Shown: piece by piece, positions 53,850 to 64,000 of the stretch
How the letters are laid out: every line of letters starts with the position of its first letter
How positions within the stretch are numbered: the stretch's first letter is position 1
NCBI GenBank assembly: GCA_947179485.1
Contig: OX359245.1
Coordinates: 50,703,067-50,767,066 of the forward strand
Length of the DNA: 64,000 nt
From: Allacma fusca
Taxonomy: Eukaryota > Arthropoda > Collembola > Symphypleona > Sminthuridae
Direction: 5' to 3'
Made by a program: the position numbers and the translations under genes
The notes under the pieces: model-generated
Database searches by the model: none
Told to the model about the DNA's origin: nothing
The model's input: the letters and a program-made list of their open reading frames with translations, nothing else

Positions 53850-55006
53850 TTACTGATGCTTCTGGAACATATAAGCTACATCAATTAACTTGACAAAGTT
53901 TTCATTCATAATACGAATTTCAGCTAAAATGCCTTCTTGAACCACAAGCATCCTTTCTGGAACTGCTTCAGATTTCTTCGGTTTTTCTTTACCTTTGACT
54001 TCATCTGTTTTTGTAGATGCTCCTGTCCCATCCAAACAACGTTCTTTGGGAAATTGATGTGTTGTATTTCCTGCCCCGTCAGGCTGCAGTATAAATTTAA
54101 CCATCGCATCAAAAAATTCCTAAAGGTTCAATTCAAAACGTTTATTTTGTTCTTCAGGAGATTGTCATAACAAAATTTGGTACCTCGGTTTCTTGAGAGA
54201 ATATTGGGACAAGTTCCTTGAGTTCGTTGGTATCAGAATCGACTGGAATGGATAGTTCAATTGACTAAAAACAAAATTAAATAAATAATCTGCATAAATT
54301 CACAAATTCACTTCGATTTAATTTGAAATTTGAATATGTTGCTCAAGGTTGCTACTGTAGATGCTTCAATTCGAGGCCTCTTAGAAGAACCGGCACTATC
54401 ATCTGTAGATGACTTATTGTCAGTCTCGGATGAAGAAAAGTCTATCCCATGTTCAATCCCAATAAATGCTTCATCGCCTATCATACGAACGATTTTTCTG
54501 GCCCAGTTTTCACACATAGCAATTTTCTCGAGTACTTGATCCATCATCTCGGACTCATTTCCCCCTCCTCCAGTTTTTCTAATGTTCTGATATATTTTAG
54601 CTGCTTGTTTTTTTGCATTCGATTTGAGGTCTATCCATTGTTTCTTGGTATTTGCCACGGACCTTTTGGAACCCTTGCTCTGTGCATTCACCTTTGAAAA
54701 TTATTATTACACAGTATTATACAAAACTACTATAATTTTTTTCAACACAACAATTGTAAGATATTTCAACTATGTAAATACAAAGAACTTTTAAATTTGT
54801 CATTAAAAATGAGTTATGCTTACCATATCGGTTATTGTAGCCCACAGTGCTTCCTTTGTCTGATGACTAATTAAATTTGAAAACTTTCCAAAAAGTTTCG
54901 AATAATTCGAAATTACACTGGTGACCAAAGCATCACGCTCTCCCTCACTCTAATTCGGTGAGCGTTTTGGCTGCTCTGAAAAAGTCGTTTTTATATTTTT
55001 TTCCAT
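53850..55006 (-). CDS. Harbinger 2 Myb/SANT-like accessory protein, with one in-frame stop
   Basis: The frame opens at an ATG at 55006. Exon 1 (55006-54824) carries KRSPN, an in-frame TAG at 54952-54950, then EGERDALVTSVISNYSKLFG. The next exon starts at 54691 and continues the Myb/SANT-like fold with KKQWIDLKSNAKK and TGGGG. Later exons are 54264-54184 and 54119-53850, the last ending in a likely coiled segment before the stop. The donor of exon 2 is uncertain (possibly inside ASTVATL, or the protein ends near 54308). Such proteins bind subterminal repeats and import the transposase. The stop near codon 19 would disable this copy unless translation begins elsewhere or the stop is read through. 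Confidence 0.75.
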
Positions 55007-55325
55007 TTTCACTCGTTACAATTAGTGGTAAATTGTTTTGTAGAGAAAGAAGTATAGTAAAACTGATTGAAAGGACAACTGGGATGAATTTTATGGCTTA
55101 TTGTATGGCTTCAGATTCAAAAATTTCAGACAGCCAATCACAGCGTTCGTTCCATGAGATTAAGGCGCTTACGATTCGTAAGTGTGATCGTAGCTACGAT
55201 ATACTTGCGATAGTTTTTTAGAATATTAAGATTCGAAAATCGTAGAGGCATCGTAAGACACCTGTCGTAAGTTCTTACGAAGTCGTAACTTGCGATATCG
55301 TAAATTCTGTTCGTGAATGACCCCC

Positions 55326-58300
55326 CTGGATTTTATTATGTTTAAAATTGAATTTTGGGGGGAGTTTGAAGTTAATTCTAGTTTTGTAGGGTGGGGGGTT
55401 GGGTTTGAGGGAAGTTTGAGTGAGAGTTGAACTTATTTTAAAGAGCGGGACTCTTGACACGGTGTGTTCTGGGGTGTAGGTGAAGTTTGAGTTTGGGTGC
55501 AGGTCGAGTTTGGGTTTGGTGTAGGTCAAGTTTGAGTTTGGGTGCAGGTCAAGTTTGAGTTTGGGTGCATGTTAAGTTTGAGTTTGGGCGTAGGCCAAGT
55601 TTGAGTTTGGTGAAGGTCAAGTTTGAGCTTGGATGCAGGTCAAGTTTGAGTTTGAGTGCAGGCCAAGTTTGAGTTTGGTGAATGCCAAGTTTGAGTTTGG
55701 TGAATGCCAAGTTTGAGTTTGGGCGAAGGTCAAGTTTGAGTTTGGGTGTAGGCCAAGTTTGAGTTTGGTGAAGGTCAAGTTTGAGCTTGGATGCAGGTCA
55801 AGTTTGAGTTTGAGTGCAGGCCAAGTTTGAGTTTGGTGAATGCCAAGTTTGAGTTTGGGCGCAGGTCAAGTTTGAGTTTGGGTGGAGGCCAAGTTTGAGT
55901 TTGGGTACAGAGTTTGGGTGCAGGCCAAGTTTGAGTTTGGGTGCAGGTGGAATTTGAATTTGTTTGTAGGTCAAGTTTGAGTGCAGGTCAAGTATGAAGA
56001 GGGAACAGATCGAGTTTGAGTAGGAGAACACGTACAGATTAATTTAGGGTAAAAGACCAGTTTGAGTTAGGGGTAAAAGTCAAGTTTGAGTTGAGGTAGA
56101 TATCAAAATTGATTAGAGCACAGGCCAAGTTTGAGTAGGGATACAGGTCAAGTTTGAGTTAGGGTATAGGCCAAGTTAAAAATAAGGTGTAGGTCGTAGG
56201 TCAGGTGTAAAAGCCAAGTTTGAGTTAGGGTATATGTCTGGGGTATAGGTCAAGTTTGAGTTGAGGTGGTTGTCTAATTTGATTTGGAGAATAGGTCATG
56301 TTTGAGTAAGAGAACTTGTCAAGTGTTAGTTGGAATACATGTCAAGTTGGTGTTAGATAACATGCCAAGGTTTAGTCAGGACAGAAGTCAAGTTGGAGTG
56401 GTAGTTTAGGTCAAGTTTAAGTGGAATTTGGGATCTATTGCAGGTCAAGTTTTGCTTAAATCCAGCCAAGGACCGCGTAAATTCCAAGTTTGAGTGTACA
56501 CTTAAGGAAATTTAAGGGTTAGGTCAGGGAAGGTCATGTAAAGTTTTAGATGTATTATCAACTTTTCTTACTTCCCATGAGCGGCATCTGCTTTACTACT
56601 AGCTAGCTCAAGATTAAAAGCTTTTAATATTTCATTTTGAGACATTTCTAGGGTCAAAGCGGAGCTGAAAGGCCTAGTAGTGATTATGGATGTCGCGGAG
56701 TTTGATTCTCTCCATGTCCGTGGACGCAATTGGTCATATTTTATGTTACAGAGTAGATAAAATGCAAGAAGATTATTGTTTTTGGAGGTGTACAGTTCAT
56801 CCGATTGATCTCAGAAAATTAATGGAGGTCACACATAAACAGATGAAAAATACATATACAAATAGACTTTGAGGTGCAGCATGTGCCACCTATCGTCTGA
56901 TTTTGGAATTCGACTGAAGTGGCTTTTGAAATAGCATTGACAGCCATTTTGTTCATAGTACCAGCTCCCGCTGTATATTTTACAAATATCGCTTCGCCCC
57001 TTGATGAATCAGCACCTTATAATGCATTTTTCCCCCATGATGTTTTAATTCGGGACTATGCTTTTGTAGTCCCAGATGAAGCCTCAACAAAGTTTGAGCT
57101 AAGAATAATAAATTATTTTTTACTCGACTTAGGCTCGAACTTGAAATTGAAATCAAGATTATTGAAAATGAGTAATTGAAATTGCGTAACTATTTTGGAA
57201 ACGGTTGTGACATTTATAATGAGCATTTTTAATATTCTGGGACATTTTAATTTTTTAACTTTCCACGCAATTGAACAGCAACTTCCTCCAAAAGTGTGGT
57301 GCTCGATATAATTAGTCCGCACTCGGATCAGACATGACTCGCCTAACTTGAGCTAAAATTGTTGCGAGTTAGGGTTGATTTGATTGACACTTAAGCCAGC
57401 TCCATGAATTTGTTTTGGGGAGCTACATATAATAACTTTTCAAGGAAAATTGGCCTGAATGTCGATCCAATGAGATCCCCGGGCATAATTGTAAAGCTCA
57501 TAATAAATGTGTATTGATTGATTAGGGTGCATTATATTGTGTAATGTATTGTAAGCGTACAAACGATTGACGTCATTTGTTTTCTCAAGACCTGCTACAT
57601 ATAGTCATAATTTATGCATGAACATTTGTTGTTACAAATAACATTATTTTCAGAGGGAATTCCATAATGGGATTGCAGAGTCAGTCAAATTAGGTCAAGG
57701 CCTTATTGCTACGTTTAATTTAATTACTTAATGTATGTAATACATACTATGTTTTTTTTACTCTTAAAAAGCGCACACATAACTTCTGCAAGCTAAAATC
57801 CTTTAGTATTGTTTACAATAATTCCACTAGTCATACAGTAAAGTGATAACGTTGAAACTTGCTTTATTTTTTTTTTGTCAACATGATTTTGAAATATGTT
57901 CACAAAACGGTATTATTCCATATTTCCTAATAATTATTATCATGAAATGCTGTTCATTATCAATTGCTGTTTTTTTGTTACGAACAATTTTTTTAACCTA
58001 CCTACAGAAAACATTCTCTCCGCACAAAAACAAATACCTCTCACAATACAGTACAAGCATGCTGTTCCTCCATATTCATATATACACATATATGTAGGTA
58101 TTTGCTCAGAGCTAAATATTAGGCAATAACTACGTTAACTAAGGTAATTATTACAATTTTTTTTATTTTGAGGAAACGAGGTCTATGGATATATAGGCCT
58201 AAATTCTTACAACCTCTAATGCATTTATAGCAGCGGGGAGCACTAAAGACACGGACCCCAGTGACACAAGTGTGGTACATAGAAGATAGAAAAAATTCTA

Positions 58301-58653
58301 TACAATTAATTACACTAACTAATATAAGACATTTAGATGACAATAATAATAATTATTATGATAATAAAAATGAATGAGTCAGGACCTGTTCTTAAAAAAT
58401 GCTCACAATTCTCCGAAGTTTTTCTATTACAATTATTAAACAGTACACATAAAAAATCCTTATCACACATACTCTACTTTTTTCGGAAGTAGTCCTATAA
58501 TAATTATTTACAGACCCCTACAACTTGTTGAAATTCCTGAATTTATGAAACAATTTATGAGTAAAAATCAGAAGGGAAATATATTTAGACAATAATTATT
58601 CGTGTGGAAGCAGTAATTAAGTTACTCCTACCACACAGTTTTAGGGTGATATA
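55326..58653. other. Intergenic region between Harbinger 2 and CARM1
   Basis: The left third is a tandem array (55480-56420). The remainder is AT-rich single-copy sequence without a supported gene. A plus-strand frame at 56919-57179 was considered but has no splice sites, homology or composition in its favour. The right edge probably holds the CARM1 3' UTR. Confidence 0.5.
55480..56420. repeat. Tandem array of ~24-bp AGGTCAAGTTTGAGTTTGG units with a 158-bp higher-order period
   Basis: The units read CAGGTCAAGTTTGAGTTTGG plus a short variable joint. The marker GAGCTTGGATGCAGG recurs 158 bp apart (about 55625 and 55783). The core matches the arrays at 29130-30170 (inverted) and 36500-37780. 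The array starts close to the right end of Harbinger 2. Confidence 0.82.
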
Positions 58654-61600
58654 CTAGTGTTGCCATTGTTGATTATTATTTGCAAGGATGATATTTGCAG
58701 GATGCACGGGTTGAGTGGCAGCTGCCCCGACCATGGCGGGAGTTGAGGCGAGTTGGAATTCCGTCAGTGGGATCGGAACAGCAGCGTATTGCAGATTATT
58801 CACACCCGACACTGTACCGGCGGGGTGGTGGGCCTGTACAGAAAGGTTTAAAGGACACTAAACTTTATATGAAGAGTTTCGGCTAGTCGGAGGAAAAAAC
58901 GAATAATTAAACTGATATTTATTTGAAAGTGAAACTTGGCAATATAAATGACAGCGAGCATGACTTACGGAGAAAATATTATTCATGTCAACAAGGCCCA
59001 CATCCACTCCATTGACTCCGTTCATTCTCTGAGTAGGCGTTTGTAAATTAGTTGCATCAATTGTAGTCCAGATGCTGTCCGACGGGGCTGTGGAGTGATG
59101 ACCTGGTGGAGGCTGAGGTTGCTGACCCGTATATCGGAAGTATGGATTTTTCAAATCCAAAGTATTTGAGGCCTTGATTCCATCAAGTTCTAAGTCTATT
59201 TGAACGTCGTAACTTTGTCTGGAATTAACCATACAAGTTTTTTGAAACATACCAGAATATTTAAGAATATGTGTTAAACTATGTTAGTTTGATTCAGTCA
59301 CAATACATTTAGTGCAGAACAAACTAAGATTATTATACCGCTAATTTTGAAAATCCTTCTACAGTAAGTAAAAACAATATACCTTTTGTTAGCTATGAGA
59401 AGAACCTGACCCTGCAGAACTTGTCCTTGCTTCACCAAAAGAGGAGTTTCAATTAAACAACGTACCTAAAACGACGAAAATATTTGAGGAATTAGTACAC
59501 AAAAACAAAGCTCTTCAAATAGTCAGTACAACAAAAGCAAACTGATACAATACCTACCTGATACCAATGAGTAAGTGGTTCTGTGGGGGAAGTGCTTAAC
59601 CACACAGTCTGTGATGAGCCTTCGAAGCAAACATCAAACCAAAATGCCAGTCCATGTATTGTGCCTGTCTCTAATATCTGAAATTCGAGTGGAATTTCAA
59701 TTCGATGTAGATCAAATTCTGAAGCTGTTTGGAAGTCCACAGTATATTTAACACTCTTGGCAAGACAAATGCGAACATCAAATGTATCCACGATGGGTTG
59801 TCGGAAGTACTCCTTCAAGGCTGCATTCCTGAGACAACTTAGGTCCACACCATGGAAGCAATTTTGCTGCCTACAAAATTCATTTACAAAATTAAACTTA
59901 ACAAGTCAAGGCTACCAATAGAAAAATTAAGAACATCAAACATATAATAGTAATTATAAAGAAATCTATTAACACGTACCAAAAATTAGCCTTATTACAT
60001 TGCTCGAGGAATAGGGAGTCATCAGTGAAAGGAGCAATGTGAAGATCTCCCTTTCCAGGGAACATTTTGCCTAAAAATATGTCAAAAGCACAAGCTATAT
60101 TTAGCTTGACCATACACTTAAATACACCAAAATATAAACGAACCTGAACTGTGACATGAATGTTAAGTTAAATGCTTAATAAATTTGATGTTGAAATAAA
60201 GTAACGAAAATTGATCGCTGCAGATAATAACGGTATTTTACATCACTAACTATTATACTCCACATTTCTCTACTACTACTATACATACACTACTATTTCT
60301 CCACATACCATTGGGCTTGAGCCACTTCTTCGCATGCAGGAAGGTCTCCAGCATCCGTTCATTAAATAACATGTAGCCCATCGGCTCAGAAATGATCGCA
60401 TCCACTTGTTCGGTTAACTCAATTTCTTCGATTTTACCCGGCAGAACTATCAACTTTCCTTTTAGCCCATTAGCGTGTGCTAGAGTCTACGCATAAGCCC
60501 AAACAAAAAACAATATAAATACCGTCAAACCATTAATTAGAACAACAAGAAGGGCAATATGAAGAAAATATTGTCCTTCTTAAAAAATAGTAAAGCAGAA
60601 AAATCTTCACAATGTTGATATAAAAAAATATACGATCAAGACTGTGATATATAGTACTAACCTCAGCATGCATAGCCATACTGGAAGCTTCCACAGCATA
60701 GACTCTCTTAGCCCCAGCCTGGACCGCGAAGAAACTTAAAATCCCGGAACCAGCCCCCACATCCAAAATCACTTTATCATTAAAATCTCGCAAGTTGGCT
60801 AAAATAGCTTTCTGGTAAGTGGCAGTTCTAATGTAATCCTGCATCATGTTCTGCTGCTGGCTCAAATAGCCGTAAAACTACAGAAAAAAAATCCAAACAT
60901 TTTAATCCCAAAAAGTAACACCATAATAATAATTTCCTAACTTCAGCACACACCGGCTGAATTTTACTTTCGCATCAGATTTCATTTACAACCCATCTGA
61001 CAGAGATAGTAGGCCGGTGGGTGACAGACAAGTCGTAGATGGTTGAGTGGTACGTACATGAAATCCAGCTCAAAAGTAAAAATCAGCCGTATAAACAACT
61101 CTTTACACAAATTGTACATCTAACCTGGAAATACTGAAGTGCGGAGGCGTCTTCTGTCCTTTCCGCAAAAACAGACGAGTCATGACCTTTAAGCGCTTTA
61201 GCTACTTGTATTTGAAACTTACTTGCATCTAAAAACCAGCACATAATAATTGACCAATTAGCACACATCCAATAAAATCTGAACCACCAAATCCAAACAC
61301 ACAATTCATTATCCCCCCCCCCCCAAAAAAAACAAACAAATAATAATATTACCACAATCTAACTAAACTACACACTACACACTAAACACCCCACATCACA
61401 ACACTACACTACAACATTCACAAAAACATCAAAACAACATCAACTTCCCCACCAACTCCAACGTCCCCCACTATTATTCAATCTTAACCAATCAAAAATC
61501 ATGTTACTCTCATCACTTGCCCAGTTCATTCTGAATTTTAATAAATAAGCTGCCCGCACTCTCCGTCCCGAACACAAATGAGCTCCGTCCGACCCGTAGT

Positions 61601-62223
61601 GGCGGACTGGATTTTTCTATTATACAGTCAAAATGTATTTTCTCTCCATCTGTAACAAAATCAAAGAACATTCTTTTAGAATCCCTCCTCACAATCATCC
61701 TCCACAACTGAGCGCATCCGTCAACAATCCACCAAACTCACTACATTTTAACAATCCCCCAAAACTAATCCACCACAACCACAACTTCCCACCCTCCAAT
61801 CCAATACATATCCCTCCATATAAAAAATTCCTCAACTCTCAAAATTTTTAACACAACCATTTCCCTCTAAACTCAATGACTTGCAACTGAATGGCAATGC
61901 CTCTTAAAAATCCCAGACCCGCATTTAACCCCCCAACTTGAAACTGAATGAAAAACTGAATGTCACCTATACACAAGCTCCAGAAATATTACAAACAACA
62001 GTTGTACAAACTCATGCGAAATGTTTATATATATAAAAAAAAATTAAATTCAATATTTTACATAAAATCCAAAATAAAACTTACTCCTTTTATGAAAGAG
62101 GAGATTGACTCCTTGAGGATGATATTCCAGCTTGAGGTTGACCGGTTCATTGAACTTGACTTCATTGACACCGGAATCCAGGACATTGAACACCTTCACA
62201 TCTTGAATGACAGAATTATTCAT
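58654..62223 (-). CDS. CARM1: Histone-arginine methyltransferase CARM1 (PRMT4)
   Basis: Ten exons join in phase: 62223-62085, 61649-61521, 61228-61125, 60877-60662, 60486-60309, 60070-59980, 59870-59558, 59465-59383, 59218-58981 and 58833-58654, giving 556 aa (human 608). CARM1 asymmetrically dimethylates arginines of histone H3, splicing factors and coactivators using S-adenosylmethionine. An N-terminal PH-like domain covers residues 1-110. Then come [18 protein letters not shown], the SAM motif ILDVGAGSG (about 160-169), E187 in AVEAS, and the double-E loop E230 and E239 ([12 protein letters not shown]). The THW loop is EPLTHWYQ. The C-terminal activation region is short and Gln/Ala-rich. 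The intron after 61521 appears to be GC-AG. All catalytic residues are present. Confidence 0.96.
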
Positions 62224-64000
62224 TTTGAAATAATGACTCCCTAAATTTCCACAACCTTCAAATAATTATCGGGATTTCGGGAAATTTATTTGATCCCGTC
62301 TTACACTTCCTTCACTTCACTCAAATCACACAACTTGTTCTTTTGTTAGGATCCCATGCCAGACTATAGACTCCCTATGGCCTATAGCTCCAGTCCTCTG
62401 ATACCTGTGTGTTATAGGTGCACACAAAAGTTCTTTTTTTAATAAATGCTTTCAGGGGCTGGGAGCTAAATGTTCTCAAGTTTGTCACTCCCGACTCCCA
62501 ATCAGTCCCAGAGAAGCGCTGTGGTGGAGGCGTCCTAGATGGCTGCAGTATAGCTTTATAATAGGCCGCTTATAACATGTAGACCATGTAGACAGTGTAT
62601 CCTTCACTTGCATATATGCACAGACGCAGAGAGGGAGCCAAGATTTAAAAATCAGTTAGCACGCGACGGGTTATTATGTTGTTGACGGATTTTTACGGCT
62701 CTGTCATGGATTTAAAATGTACAGTTTAATCTCCACTTTTATCGTCACTTTTAACACAGAAGGTGGTCATATTGGGTCTGGACAATGCGGGAGGAGTGTA
62801 AGTTCCTAATAATTTGTAAATAGAATTTACAAAAATTTAATGAGTATTAATTTTTAATAATTATTGATAATAAAAATCACTAGAATAGTTCTTGGGGCTG
62901 TTGATTCAAAGGGAGTAAAGTACAAACATTATTGGGACTTTGCTTAAATGTTAAATCCAACCGGACTTGGGATTGAATTCAGGCATAAAATTGTGTAATT
63001 TGAAATGTTTTGTTTTTTCATGTGGATTCCCTTGGGTAGACGTAATTACTTGGATGGAGCAAAAGCCTCAAAAGTCAAGGGTCACAGGAGAGCTGAGAGT
63101 GGACGAGTGACCTGAACTGTGGGGGTTAATGTGGGGAATGTTGATCATGATATGGATGGGATGTTGCTCCAGTTTTGGGATTTGAGGGGACATGTGCAGT
63201 TACAGATGGTTTGGGATAAGGTAGGTTGGGGAAGGAGTAGTTTAATTAAAAGGATTTTGTACGATGTTGCTATTGCTATTATGAATTATTTTCATTTGAC
63301 AGTACTATGGGGAATGTCATGCCGTCATGTATGTATGTATGTATGTGATTGAGTTTTTTTATGATCGAGAGGGGATTGAAAAATCGAGGGAAGCTTTTGG
63401 TTGGTACGGATTTGGTCGTGTTGAAGGAGTTTTTGTACATGTGTGAAAGGGACGGTTGTCTGTTGTGTTCAATAGGTTTTTATCAAATTGTCGAAATTTA
63501 TTAACATTTGGGGGGGATTTTAGCGGAAAGGGCTTATGAATTGGGAAGTGTTGGGTGTTGTGTGTACAGCAAAGGGGGTTGTTGTTAGGATTAGGTGAGT
63601 CAGGGTTAAGTACACTATTTTTTCGGAATATCCTCTGTGGTGTTAAATGTGGGTTGGTGTGGTGTCCCTCTGATATTAAGAATTCTAAGGGAGGCTACAA
63701 CAGAATTACCAGAACCACTTACCCATGTTAAGACTAAGACTACACTGTGTGCGTCTTGCTCACGATCGCAGTAAAAAGTTAACTGGGGAAGGCTTTTTGC
63801 TTTTGTTATTTTTTAAAATTATGATTAATTTCAGACGATTGGGGTTACATACTGTAAATTTACTAGCACCTCCAGTTTTATATGGAAGGTCGAGGTATTG
63901 AAATCTTGGAATATGGTTAATTACTTTACAGTGTACAATACACAAAGATAAGGTGCAGAATGAATTTTCCCAGGGTTCTGATCTCATCCTCAGACTTTCA
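62224..64000. other. CARM1 upstream region, no supported gene
   Basis: The CARM1 5' UTR and promoter should lie just right of 62223. An (ATGT)n run sits at 63329-63348. Open frames are short and unsupported on both strands. Confidence 0.5.

Larger units (their letters stand above)
51879..55325. mobile_element. PIF/Harbinger DNA transposon 2, complete
   Basis: The inverted ends read GGGGGTTATTCTCGAA from 51879 and GGGGGTCATTCACGAA inward from 55325. They are flanked by a 3-bp CTG duplication (51876-51878 and 55326-55328). Just inside both ends lie many TTACGA/TCGTAA palindromes, including TTACGATCGTAA at 51899 and TCGTAAGTACTTACGA at 52024, likely binding sites for the element's own protein. 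It carries an open transposase gene on the plus strand and a Myb/SANT-like gene on the minus strand. It is a different lineage from element 1 by both protein and ends. Confidence 0.9.

Noticed and set aside
56919-57179. 86-codon plus-strand frame with a hydrophobic start
   Set aside because: It has no recognisable family, start context or exon partners. A signal-peptide-like start alone is not enough.

Overview
This is a gene-rich, AT-rich stretch of an invertebrate nuclear genome. Short exons with GT-AG introns, a short tensin without a phosphatase domain, a MADF/BESS-type accessory protein and abundant PIF/Harbinger and hAT elements point to an arthropod. A hexapod such as a springtail is possible, but the sequence alone does not settle the species. 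There are no prokaryotic operons, tRNAs, rRNAs or CRISPR arrays.

Four conserved host genes lie on the minus strand and could be rebuilt exon by exon with matching splice phases. They are a tensin (20677-24897, 749 aa, C-terminal SH2 and PTB), a DYRK2-type kinase (28981-35942, 433 aa), the E1 enzyme UBA1 (45446-50166, 1093 aa) and the arginine methyltransferase CARM1 (58654-62223, 556 aa). On the plus strand there is an unrecognised zinc-binding protein of 624 aa (7634-10024) with two C2H2 fingers and a duplicated C-x-C-C-Y ... L-x-W-P motif. A degenerate-looking HECT E3-like gene lies at 1105-2540.

The rest is mobile DNA and repeats: a 547-bp foldback at the left edge, a decayed hAT transposase gene (10350-13456), two complete PIF/Harbinger elements (13521-17091 and 51879-55325), a 534-bp foldback MITE with a 10-bp target duplication (37920-38453), smaller MITEs nested inside the Harbinger elements, and at least seven degenerate tandem arrays, mostly in introns and between genes. 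Three arrays share the core GGTCAAGTT, and two of these contain AGGTCA hexamers at 5-bp spacing.

The host genes are housekeeping or signalling genes: ubiquitin activation, histone and protein arginine methylation, dual-specificity kinase signalling and integrin adhesion. They show no shared pathway. The most unusual material is the novel zinc protein, the two self-contained Harbinger elements with different DNA-binding partners, and the tandem arrays.
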